Shown here piece after piece: positions 7,601 through 14,670 of a DNA stretch of 64,000 nucleotides. How positions within the stretch are numbered: the first letter of the stretch is position 1; the number at the start of each line of letters is the position of its first letter. The stretch comes from Bdellovibrio sp. ZAP7 (lineage in GTDB: Bacteria > Bdellovibrionota > Bdellovibrionia > Bdellovibrionales > Bdellovibrionaceae), in assembly GCF_006874645.1 (NCBI RefSeq), contig NZ_CP030082.1, positions 2,976,001 through 3,040,000 on the forward strand, read 5' to 3'. Under the pieces are notes generated by a model. The model did not search any database, was not told the DNA's origin, and saw only the letters and a list, made by a program, of their open reading frames with translations. Made by a program: the position numbers and the translations under genes.

Positions 7601-10482
7601 TGACTTACACTCCGGTAAATAAAGCGGGCGACGTGATGACAGGATCTTTGGGTCTTGGAAATTACAACGACGCTGGAGAAGGGACCCTAACCACTGGCTG
7701 GGGCGCTTCTGATAAAGGTAAAACTTGGTTCAATACGACTTCGAATGTTGTTAAGTACTGGGATGGCTCCGGCATTAAAGTTGTCGGCGCAGTTGGCGCG
7801 GCCGTTGTATCTTTGAATGGATTATCAACGACGACACAAACATTCGCAACACCTGGCACTTCAGGGACGGCTCCAGCGTGGTCATCTTCAGGTTCAGCAC
7901 ATACTTTGAATATTCCAATGGCTTCTGCATCAAGTGTGACTGCGGGTCTTTTGAGTAAAACAGATTACGATGCTTTCGCTGCCAAACAAGCTGCGGGCAA
8001 CTACGTGACTGCGCTGACTGGTGATGTAACGGCTGCGGGTCCGGGCTCTGTTGCTGCAACTATTGCGGCAAATGCTGTAACGAGCTCTAAAATTGCGGAT
8101 GGTACGATCAACTCTGCTGATATGGACTTCACCGGTGCTAACGCAGCCACAACTGGAATGGTTTTGAAAGATTCCACAGGTAAGTTCATGAACTTTACGT
8201 GCTCCACGGCCGGCGATGTACCGACCTGGACTGCTTCAGGATTTGCGTGCCAAGCTCCGACTCCTCTTTTACCGACACTTGCTGATGGTAAAATTTGGGT
8301 AGGTGTTGCTGGGACTGCTACTGCAGCAACTATGTCTGGAGATGCAACGATTTCAAACGCCGGCGCCTTAACTTTGGCGAACGTTGTTTCTGCTGGCACA
8401 TATACGAAAGTAACTGTGGATACAAAAGGTCGCGTAACTACAGGCGCAAACTTAGCTGCCGGTGATATCACAACAGCTTTGACTTATACACCAGTGAATA
8501 AAGCCGGTGATGTTATGACGGGCTCATTGGGTCTTGGCAATTACAATGATGCTGGTGAAGGGACCCTAACCACTGGCTGGGGCGCTTCTGATAAAGGTAA
8601 AACTTGGTTCAATACGACTTCGAATGTTGTTAAGTACTGGGATGGCTCTGGCATTAAAGTTGTCGGCGCTGTGGGCGGCGCTGTTGTATCTTTGAACGGT
8701 TTAGCCACGACGACTCAAACATTCGCAACTCCCGGCACCACTGGAACTGCTCCGACTTGGTCTTCTGCGGGCTCGGCTCATACCTTGAATATTCCGATGG
8801 CTTCTGCCGCAAGTGTTACGGCGGGTCTTTTAAGTAAAACAGATTACGATGCCTTCGCCGCTAAACAAGCGGCTGGGAATTACATAACAGCCCTTACTGG
8901 CGATGTGACTGCTGCAGGTCCTGGTTCTACTGCGGCAACCATCGCGAATAGTGCTGTCACGAACGCAAAAATGGCGAACATGGCGGCAAATACTTTGAAA
9001 GGTAATATCACAGGTTCCGCGGCGACTCCGACCGACGTCACAATTGCAAGTCTTCAGGGAACAACTGCGACGACCTTCGCTGCTGGAAATGACTCTCGGA
9101 TCACAGGCGCCATGCAATCCGGCGCCACCGCAGGGGGTGATCTAACTGGAACATATCCAAATCCTACAATCACCTCTGCCGCAGTAACGACTGGAAAAAT
9201 CGCGTCAGGAACTATCTTGGGTTCAAACATGAATTTCACGGGAGTGAATGCCGCAACTACAAATATGGTTCTAAAGGATTCGACAGGAAAATTCTTCGAC
9301 TTCGGTTGCAGTACCGCAGGCCACGTTGCTACTTGGACTGTTTCCGGATGGGCTTGTCAGGTTGTCAGCCTTACTCCTTCTGGCTTTGGCTCCCAAACAC
9401 AAAATACATTCCTTGCCGCTCCAAATGGTTCAGCGGGCAATCCCACATTTAGAACAATTGCCTCTGCGGATCTGCCGATTACGGGGGCAACCGGTGTTTA
9501 TGTAAATGGTGGTAATTCTTTTGGGTCGGCCGCAACACTTGGTACTAACGATGCCAACTCTCTTTCTTTAGAAACGAACAATACCACGCAGCTTTTTATT
9601 AGCGCTACAGGTTCTGTGGGTGTTGGGACTGTATCCCCGACTGCCAAACTTCATATAAGCACTTCGCTTACAGGAAACTCCGGACAACTTTACACCAATT
9701 TCTTTTACGCAACCGCCGATCCGACGGCAGCCTCCTCGGCCACTTATTATGGAAGTCAGGGGACTGTTGCAAATTACAACAGCAATACAAGATTGAATGG
9801 TGCTACTTTAACGGGTGTTGCAGGATTGGTTGAACAAGGTGGAACTGGCATAGTTGGAAATGCAAATGCTATCGAAGCCCTGGTCAGCAAATTCGCATCG
9901 GGTAATATGACATCGGTCAATGGCGTATACTCCCACCTGAATAGTTCAACTTCTGGCACGACTGATACGTTCCGCGGGCTTTATGTCAGCACGAATATTT
10001 CTGGCACAAGCACGTTGACGAATGGTTATGGGGTTTACCTGGATTCAATGGGTGGCACGACAAATAGTTACGGTATTTATCAAAACGGCGCTAGTGATCG
10101 CAACTACTTTGCAGGACGTGTGGGTATTAATACCGCATCCCCAAGTGCCAACGCAAAACTTGAAGTTACAGGCACCATCGTCAGCACTCCGACCTCTGTG
10201 GCTGGAGCATCAGTGAATCTTGCAACATCAAATACAATAACTCTTACGGCTGTGGGAGGATCTGCAATTACGCTCTCGAACATGGTTCATGGTGGCAACT
10301 ATACGTTGCTTGTAAGCGATACCACTTCCCGAACATATACTTTCACTGGTTGCAACACGAGCAAATTTAGACCGGCAAATGCCGCGACTACCGCCAGCAC
10401 TGGCACGATGTACAATATTATTACGATTTATAACGGATCAACATACGATTGCTGGATTACGTGGGGAAGCGGATATCAATAA
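4648..10482 (+). CDS. Giant secreted phage-fibre-like repeat protein (Bdellovibrio mosaic adhesive trimer type)
   Basis: The protein has about 1,944 residues. A basic start and hydrophobic core ending ...SSVALASA form a signal peptide. The mature N-terminus (LTYQGRILTASGQPFEY) begins the conserved domain seen in Bdellovibrio fibre proteins. The body alternates fibre-like modules: GDLTG-YPNP-I blocks near residues 295, 540 and 1498, AVTSAKIADG blocks, AGTGLTGGG, and a 293-residue unit seen three times, marked by TYTPVNKAGDVMTGSLGLG at about nt 6714, 7593 and 8472. The end (residues ~1780-1944) is non-repetitive and finishes WITWGSGYQ, as expected of a fibre tip. Known context: Bdellovibrio uses trimeric chimeric fibres to bind prey. 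Role as a prey-recognition fibre is inferred. A TTG start at 4642 is an alternative. Confidence 0.8.
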   Translation: MGSFNFKKTMLLIGMLCFTLATSSVALASATSLTYQGRILTASGQPFEYAHASFLFKITSPDGQCVIYQEQFNGVDMTNSNGIFDVPIGTGSVQYISSPASTVIDIFNNSSSYQCGTCSPSAGNTYTCSPSMAAPYVATPADGRLLRVAFYDGSGWNAVTPDNKIRAVPYAGYSFTAYKLGSHVANDFMLKADVPGACGTAGNFLTWDGAQSKFACSTLASAGAGTITGVTAGTGLTGGGTSGNVTVSLNNTGVTASSYGSATQVPVVTVDAQGRITSVTNTTISGIAPSGTAGGDLTGSYPNPTIANNAVTSAKIADGSITSADMNFTGTNTATSGLVVKDSVGNFAEFACSTVGHTATWTSVGWGCQAPSTTDTTKLPLAGGTMNGTIDMNSNNITNIGFMTMSPNKSLHVSNNSSDPSLVAADKGKIWFNSTTNELKYWNGTAAVAVGSTGAALTGLTGDVTATGPGSAAATIANSAVTNAKMANMAANTLKGNITGSAAAPADIPIASLQGTSGTTFAAGNDSRITGAMQSGSTAGGDLTGNYPNPIIASGAVTSAKIASATILGSNMDFTGANSGTTGMVLKDSTGKFVNFTCSTAGDVPTWTASGFSCQTPSPLLPSLADGKMWVGVTGTATAVTMSGDATLSNVGALTLATVATAGTYTKVTIDAKGRVTTGANLAAGDITTALTYTPVNKAGDVMTGSLGLGIFTNATEATLITGWTAADKGKTWFNTSTNQVKYWDGSAAQALGVSGAGLTSLNGESGSAQTFATPGTSGTTPAWSSASNAHTLNIPMASAAGVTAGLISKTDYDSFAGKQAAGNYVTALTGDVTASGPGSAAATISANSVTSSKIADGTVVGADMDFTGVNAGTANLVIKDSSGKFANFGCSTAGHVATWSVTGWSCAAPTPLIPSLGDGKMWVGDNANAATAVTMSGDATLSNAGALTLANVVSAGTYTKVTVDTKGRVTTGANLTAGDITTALTYTPVNKAGDVMTGSLGLGNYNDAGEGTLTTGWGASDKGKTWFNTTSNVVKYWDGSGIKVVGAVGAAVVSLNGLSTTTQTFATPGTSGTAPAWSSSGSAHTLNIPMASASSVTAGLLSKTDYDAFAAKQAAGNYVTALTGDVTAAGPGSVAATIAANAVTSSKIADGTINSADMDFTGANAATTGMVLKDSTGKFMNFTCSTAGDVPTWTASGFACQAPTPLLPTLADGKIWVGVAGTATAATMSGDATISNAGALTLANVVSAGTYTKVTVDTKGRVTTGANLAAGDITTALTYTPVNKAGDVMTGSLGLGNYNDAGEGTLTTGWGASDKGKTWFNTTSNVVKYWDGSGIKVVGAVGGAVVSLNGLATTTQTFATPGTTGTAPTWSSAGSAHTLNIPMASAASVTAGLLSKTDYDAFAAKQAAGNYITALTGDVTAAGPGSTAATIANSAVTNAKMANMAANTLKGNITGSAATPTDVTIASLQGTTATTFAAGNDSRITGAMQSGATAGGDLTGTYPNPTITSAAVTTGKIASGTILGSNMNFTGVNAATTNMVLKDSTGKFFDFGCSTAGHVATWTVSGWACQVVSLTPSGFGSQTQNTFLAAPNGSAGNPTFRTIASADLPITGATGVYVNGGNSFGSAATLGTNDANSLSLETNNTTQLFISATGSVGVGTVSPTAKLHISTSLTGNSGQLYTNFFYATADPTAASSATYYGSQGTVANYNSNTRLNGATLTGVAGLVEQGGTGIVGNANAIEALVSKFASGNMTSVNGVYSHLNSSTSGTTDTFRGLYVSTNISGTSTLTNGYGVYLDSMGGTTNSYGIYQNGASDRNYFAGRVGINTASPSANAKLEVTGTIVSTPTSVAGASVNLATSNTITLTAVGGSAITLSNMVHGGNYTLLVSDTTSRTYTFTGCNTSKFRPANAATTASTGTMYNIITIYNGSTYDCWITWGSGYQ
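6714..9100 (+). repeat. Three in-frame long repeats (period 879 bp) inside the fibre gene
   Basis: The unit beginning with the codons for TALTYTPVNKAGDVMTG recurs at about 6714, 7593 and 8472, exactly 879 bp (293 codons) apart. Between copies 2 and 3 the block 7678-7769 equals 8557-8648 base for base (92 nt), and identity continues for 20 nt after one mismatch. Elsewhere the copies differ at many synonymous sites. A separate module at about 6070-6150 recurs at about 8940-9020 with an identical protein sequence but many silent changes. Confidence 0.85.
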
Positions 10483-11379
10483 TTATTGGCCTACTTCTTC
10501 AGTGAAATGCTCGATGAACTTACGCGCAGCCAAACTTAATTGACGACCTTTTTTAATCGCCAACCACAAGTTGAATTCATGAGGATGCTCGACCGGAACT
10601 TCGAAAAGATCCCCGTTCGCAATTTCCTTTTCAACCATGGAACGAGTCAAATATGCCAAGCCTTCGCCAGCCAGACAAAAACGCTTTTGCGCTTCTTGAC
10701 TGTTGGTTTCCAAACCAATCTGAGGAGCTTCGCCAAACAGTTCCATGATCACACGCTTAGGACGTGTTTCCAGTAGCGCCCCGATCGAGCAGAGATAGCC
10801 GTAGTTTTCCAAAACTTTACGCAAAGTTTTCTCGTTATTCGAAGACTTACATTCTTTCCACAGTTGCGGTTTACAAACTAAAGACATGAATTCAGATGTC
10901 AGACGACGATACTCGATATTGGGAATCGCAACCTTTGCAAATAACAGAGCAAATTCATTTTCAGTGTGAATCAAAGAATCAATAATATCATCAGGAGGAC
11001 CTGACATGATACTTGGAATGACTTTAGGGTACTTACGACGAAACGTGTGCAAGGGTTCAACCAAATAATCATTGATCACGTTGTCAGTAGCTGCGAAACG
11101 CAAAGGACCTTCGCACTTTTCCTGAACCTCACGACACAGGTTTTCAATCGCCTTTTCAGTACGAAAAAGTTCTTCGCACAGATGGAAGACTTGATGACCT
11201 TTGGCGGTTAGCTCCACGCCACTTTTAGAGCGATCGAATAAAACCACGCCTTCTTGCTCTTCGAGCAAAGAAACAGAACGGCTCAAAGCACTTTGACTGA
11301 TGTTCAGTCGTGCTGCTGCTTCGGAAAACTTTCCAGATTTAGCCACTTCAAAGAAGGCGCGAAGATAATTCAGTTCCAC
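10483..11379 (-). CDS. LysR-family transcriptional regulator
   Basis: This 298-residue protein has the usual LysR length. It has an N-terminal winged helix-turn-helix (residues 1-60: FFEVAKSGKFSEAAARLNIS then SALSRSVSLLEEQEGVVLFDR) and a C-terminal periplasmic-binding-like effector domain. Its stop codon abuts the stop of the fibre gene end to end with no spacer, so the two transcripts converge without a visible intrinsic terminator. No obvious target gene sits divergently next to it. The upstream neighbour is an orphan solute-binding protein on the same strand. The effector is unknown. Confidence 0.9.
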   Translation of the reverse strand: MELNYLRAFFEVAKSGKFSEAAARLNISQSALSRSVSLLEEQEGVVLFDRSKSGVELTAKGHQVFHLCEELFRTEKAIENLCREVQEKCEGPLRFAATDNVINDYLVEPLHTFRRKYPKVIPSIMSGPPDDIIDSLIHTENEFALLFAKVAIPNIEYRRLTSEFMSLVCKPQLWKECKSSNNEKTLRKVLENYGYLCSIGALLETRPKRVIMELFGEAPQIGLETNSQEAQKRFCLAGEGLAYLTRSMVEKEIANGDLFEVPVEHPHEFNLWLAIKKGRQLSLAARKFIEHFTEEVGQ

Positions 11380-11509
11380 CGAAGAACGTCCTTTTTAAAT
11401 ATCTCAAATGTAGATACTAAAATGGTATCATTCGAATTTGTGAATCCAAAGACTATTTCGCGTTTACTATAAGTTATCCAGCCATAACTAAAAGGCACAA
11501 CGGTAGAAC

Positions 11510-11530
11510 TGATGACCAAAAAAGTCATCA
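11510..11530. promoter_or_regulatory. Perfect 7-bp dyad at the end of the solute-binding gene
   Basis: TGATGAC and GTCATCA flank a 7-nt spacer of c plus six a. The dyad overlaps the stop codon of the gene at 11528. It could be an operator for the downstream LysR gene or a weak terminator; it has no T-tract after the stem. Confidence 0.3.
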
Positions 11531-12295
11531 TGGCAGAAAAGCCTTGTTTTTATGAAGATAACTTTCCACTGCACTATTGTATCCAGCTTCAGTGAAGGAT
11601 GCATTGAAAATTCTGAGTGCTTCTTTGCCGTTGGGTGAATTTTTGAATGCCACTCCATACTGATAGACTTGCAAGGGCTTGGGGTTGAACTGCAACTTCT
11701 TTTTGATTCCCTTCAACTGTTCGTTCGTTTGCATAAGCCTGTTAAAAACAGCGCTATCAATAAATACTAAATCCAAACGGCCTTTGGCTAACTTTAAAAG
11801 ATTCAGCTCATCACTGGCCGCTTCTTCGATGTCGAGAGCTTTCTCTTTTTGAAGCGGCCACAATACGGCCGCTAAATCATACCCAACGACATTGCCGATA
11901 CGGTATTTCTTAAGGTCGGAAACGTCTCTCCAAATCACAGGACGATCGGCTCTTTCCGCCACCCCCCAGGTACTGACGTGCACTGTTCGCGATAATATAA
12001 AATTCTTCTGAATATTCTCAGACACAGCCGGAAAATAGCCGTCGACATCAGCACGTTCTGCCGCCTGCTTTTTGGCGCGGATTACCGGAGCAAAGGAGAC
12101 TTTAAGATTGTATCCTTCTTTACGATAAAGTTCCTTAAACGCTGCCACAGCAGCACCACCATCAGGAAGACTTTCCTTGGCGAAAGGAGGAAGCTCAAAC
12201 GTCATAAGCAGAACTTCTTTGGGAGAATTTGCAGCCACAGCAAAACTGGATCCGAAAATTAAATTGGAGATAATAATCCAGGAAAACAATCCCAC
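11528..12295 (-). CDS. Periplasmic solute-binding protein, family 3 (orphan)
   Basis: The 255-residue product starts at a GTG (12295) behind GGAACGAG. Residues 1-22 are a signal peptide ending SSFAVAA. The mature part has the family 3 layout, with MTFELPPFAKE near the start, a GNVVGYDLA-type central element and a repeated Asp/Leu lobe (RLDLVFIDSAVFNRLM). No permease or ATPase gene is nearby, so it may feed a distant transporter, a sensor, or act alone in the periplasm. A second orphan of this family lies at 23500-24294. Confidence 0.8.
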   Translation of the reverse strand: MGLFSWIIISNLIFGSSFAVAANSPKEVLLMTFELPPFAKESLPDGGAAVAAFKELYRKEGYNLKVSFAPVIRAKKQAAERADVDGYFPAVSENIQKNFILSRTVHVSTWGVAERADRPVIWRDVSDLKKYRIGNVVGYDLAAVLWPLQKEKALDIEEAASDELNLLKLAKGRLDLVFIDSAVFNRLMQTNEQLKGIKKKLQFNPKPLQVYQYGVAFKNSPNGKEALRIFNASFTEAGYNSAVESYLHKNKAFLP

Positions 12296-12425
12296 CTCGT
12301 TCCGACATATTGATGCTGAATCAGATTAAGGGACGCTCCCCTGGGGAAGCAACCGACGAGCTAGAATGACAATCCGATCTGGACCGTCCCCACTAGCAAG
12401 GCAATGAAATTAAATTGCTGGCAGT

Positions 12426-12770
12426 TTATTTTTCGCTTTCGACAACATAACCTGCGTCGAAATAAACGTTTTTATCCATCGTCACTTCTGCATACTTCTT
12501 GTCGTGAATTTTCGAAACTTGAGCAAAGCCAACGCGGTCTTTGGTGCAAACAGAAAATCTGCCACCTTTGCATTCTTCACGAAACACCGCCAGACGCTGT
12601 CCAAGTTTAACTGCGGCTTTGGATTCTTCCAAATTCACTTGCGCAGTGGATTCATTGAGCTTCATCGTCACATCACCATGAACGGCTTTTTTATAAGAAC
12701 AGAATGCAGAAACAGAAATGAACATCATCGCCACGAACGTAAACGCCGCCACCATATTGAAAACCCCCAC
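12426..12770 (-). CDS. Small exported or membrane-anchored hypothetical protein
   Basis: The product has 109-114 residues depending on whether GTG 12770 or ATG 12755 is used; GGGGG lies 7-8 nt before the ATG. The N-terminus (VAAFTFVAMMFISVSAFC) is a hydrophobic helix or signal peptide. The rest is Lys/Val-rich with three further Cys (KAVHG then EECKGGRFSVC) and looks like a small beta-rich domain. I do not recognise the family. Confidence 0.6.
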   Translation of the reverse strand: MGVFNMVAAFTFVAMMFISVSAFCSYKKAVHGDVTMKLNESTAQVNLEESKAAVKLGQRLAVFREECKGGRFSVCTKDRVGFAQVSKIHDKKYAEVTMDKNVYFDAGYVVESEK

Positions 12771-12852
12771 AGTTTTTTCTTAAATTTACTGCACGGCTGC
12801 GCAGTGGGCAACTAAGACCCAAACTACGCTCCCAGAATATGCTCTGCGTTTT

Positions 12853-13752
12853 TTACTCTACGTAGTCCTTAAGAAGAGTCTCAAGCAAATCCATAAAAAC
12901 TAGGACACGCTTGGCGACGTTTCTTCGGTGAGGATAGATGATAGAAACTGGCATGGGTTCCGCTCGTAGCTTGGGAAGGATTTCTTCAAGTTTGTTTTTA
13001 CTTAAGTAGTCCCCCTTTCCTGTCGAGGGAGCTTGAATAATCCCTAAGCCAGCCAAGCAAGCGGCCGTGTATGAATCCACGTTATTCACGGCGATTTTTG
13101 ATTTCATCGGCAGTGTTCGATACTTTTCGCCGTCAAAATATTCGAAGCCATCGGGCTTTCCACCCCAGGTTTGTACATAGTGAATTAAAAAATGATTCTG
13201 CAGGTCTTCAAGTTTGCGCGGACGACCGTACTTTTCCAAGTAAGCACTGCTCGCATAATTGGTGATCGTGAATTTTCCAATGGGACGAGCAATTAGGCCT
13301 GAGTCCGTCAAATTTCCCACACGGACGACACAATCAAAACCCTCACGTACCAAATCCACGCGGCGATCGGAGCAGCTGAGTTCAATTTGAATATCAGGAT
13401 ATTTTTTAAGGAATTCAGGTAATCGCGGAATCACCACATTGCGAGCCATAACCGCTCCCATATCCACACGAATTCTTCCCTTCACTTGCGAGGAGTCTGT
13501 GCGAAACATACTTTCGACTTCATCGACGTCGGATAGCAGATCTCGACAACGTTCAAAGAACGTCATCCCATCCTGAGTCAGTTGGACTTTTCGCGTCGTT
13601 CGATGAAAGAGTCTTGCCCCCAGACTGTTTTCAAGTTGTTGGACAGCATTCGAAACTGTCGCTTTCGGCAGGCTTAAATGCTCCGAAGCACCGGTAAAAC
13701 TGCCTAATTCAGCCACTTTCATGAAGATCTGCATATTTTCGATACGATCCAT
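12853..13752 (-). CDS. LysR-family regulator (CrgA/AaeR-like)
   Basis: This 299-residue protein has an N-terminal helix-turn-helix (FMKVAELGSFTGASEHLSLP then KATVSNAVQQLENSLGARLF) followed by the effector-binding domain typical of the subgroup, with the motifs GVMA-like MGAVMARNVVIPRL and DCVVRVGNL. It is divergent from an SDR oxidoreductase gene, with 107 bp between starts, the classic arrangement for a LysR protein and its target. The effector is unknown. Confidence 0.92.
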   Translation of the reverse strand: MDRIENMQIFMKVAELGSFTGASEHLSLPKATVSNAVQQLENSLGARLFHRTTRKVQLTQDGMTFFERCRDLLSDVDEVESMFRTDSSQVKGRIRVDMGAVMARNVVIPRLPEFLKKYPDIQIELSCSDRRVDLVREGFDCVVRVGNLTDSGLIARPIGKFTITNYASSAYLEKYGRPRKLEDLQNHFLIHYVQTWGGKPDGFEYFDGEKYRTLPMKSKIAVNNVDSYTAACLAGLGIIQAPSTGKGDYLSKNKLEEILPKLRAEPMPVSIIYPHRRNVAKRVLVFMDLLETLLKDYVE

Positions 13753-13768
13753 AGGCCCCTCTGGGATT

Positions 13769-13831
13769 GTTCGTAAATCTTGAACAGTGTTTTTAATAAT
13801 AGCCTATTTATTCGGTTTTATGAACAGGCTA
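13769..13831. promoter_or_regulatory. Candidate LysR operator sites between lysR and SDR genes
   Basis: The first dyad is GTTC-N9-GAAC (13769-13785). A related TTCG-N6-TGAAC occurs at 13811-13825. The second lies inside a wider inverted repeat, TAGCCT (13800-13805) and AGGCTA (13826-13831). Two similar half-site pairs about four helical turns apart fit the usual LysR recall and activation sites. Confidence 0.45.
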
Positions 13832-13859
13832 AATTAGAGGCATCACAAGGAGTTCTAAA

Positions 13860-14612
13860 ATGAAAATCGCACTCATCACCGGCGGCAGCCGCGGACTTGG
13901 TAAAAGCTCAGCTCTTCATATGGCAGACAAAGGGATCGGCGTCATCCTGACTTACAACAGCCAGAAAGAGGACGCCGATAAAGTTGTTTCTGAAATCGAA
14001 AAGAAAGGTGGCAAAGCCGCCGCTCTTCAATTGGATGTGGGCAACTCTAAAAACTTCGCAGCTTTTTCAGGTGCGATCAAAGATCTACTAAAAACAAAGT
14101 TCTCGGCGGATCATTTTGATTATTTAGTGAACAATGCCGGAACTGGCGCCTACGTCGCTTTCACAGAAATGACCGAAGAAACTTTCGATCAACTTTCTAA
14201 TATTCACTTTAAAGGTCCCTACTTCCTGACCCAAAAACTTTTACCGCTGATGAATGATGGCGGACGCATCGTCAATGTCTCCAGTGGCCTGGCTCGCTTC
14301 TCGGTTCCGGGCTCCTCTGCTTACGGTGCTATGAAAGGAGCCGTGGAAACCTGGACTCGATATTTAGCAAAAGAATTAGGCCCTCGCCGAATCACAGCCA
14401 ATGTTGTTGCCCCTGGACCGATCGCCACAGACTTCGGCGGAGGACGTGTGCGCGACAATAAAGAGATGAACGCCATGCTGTCATCACAAACAGCTTTGGG
14501 TCGCGTCGGCGAAGCGGATGATATCGGCAAACTTGTCGCAAGCCTGGTTCAAGACGACATGGGCTGGGTGAACGCACAAAGAATCGAAGCCTCCGGCGGC
14601 ATCTTTATTTAG
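13860..14612 (+). CDS. Short-chain dehydrogenase/reductase (SDR), classical type
   Basis: This 250-residue protein has the classical SDR pattern: TGGSRGLG dinucleotide-binding loop at residues 8-15, NNAG near 91-94, catalytic Ser in VSSGLARFS, and catalytic Tyr/Lys in AYGAMKG. After the active site it has the proline-glycine motif APGPIATDF. AAGGAG lies 9 nt before the ATG. It is expected to be a soluble NAD(P)H-dependent oxidoreductase with an unknown small substrate, probably under control of the divergent LysR protein. A bidirectional terminator follows. Confidence 0.92.
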   Translation: MKIALITGGSRGLGKSSALHMADKGIGVILTYNSQKEDADKVVSEIEKKGGKAAALQLDVGNSKNFAAFSGAIKDLLKTKFSADHFDYLVNNAGTGAYVAFTEMTEETFDQLSNIHFKGPYFLTQKLLPLMNDGGRIVNVSSGLARFSVPGSSAYGAMKGAVETWTRYLAKELGPRRITANVVAPGPIATDFGGGRVRDNKEMNAMLSSQTALGRVGEADDIGKLVASLVQDDMGWVNAQRIEASGGIFI

Positions 14613-14618
14613 CCAAAA

Positions 14619-14650
14619 AAAATCCCAGGTGTTTGGCACCTGGGATTTTA
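14619..14650. terminator. Bidirectional terminator between the SDR gene and smc
   Basis: An 11-bp perfect stem (14621-14631 with 14637-14647, AATCCCAGGTG/CACCTGGGATT) has a TTTGG loop, an A-tract on the left and T residues on the right. It serves both convergent genes. Confidence 0.92.
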
Positions 14651-14670
14651 GTGTTTGGAATCTTAAAAGA

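Noticed and set aside
5547-9239. Several long minus-strand ORFs (up to 245 codons) inside the fibre gene
   Set aside because: They are antisense frames of a repetitive, codon-biased gene; their products are simple Ala/Val/Pro-rich shadows that recur with the repeats.
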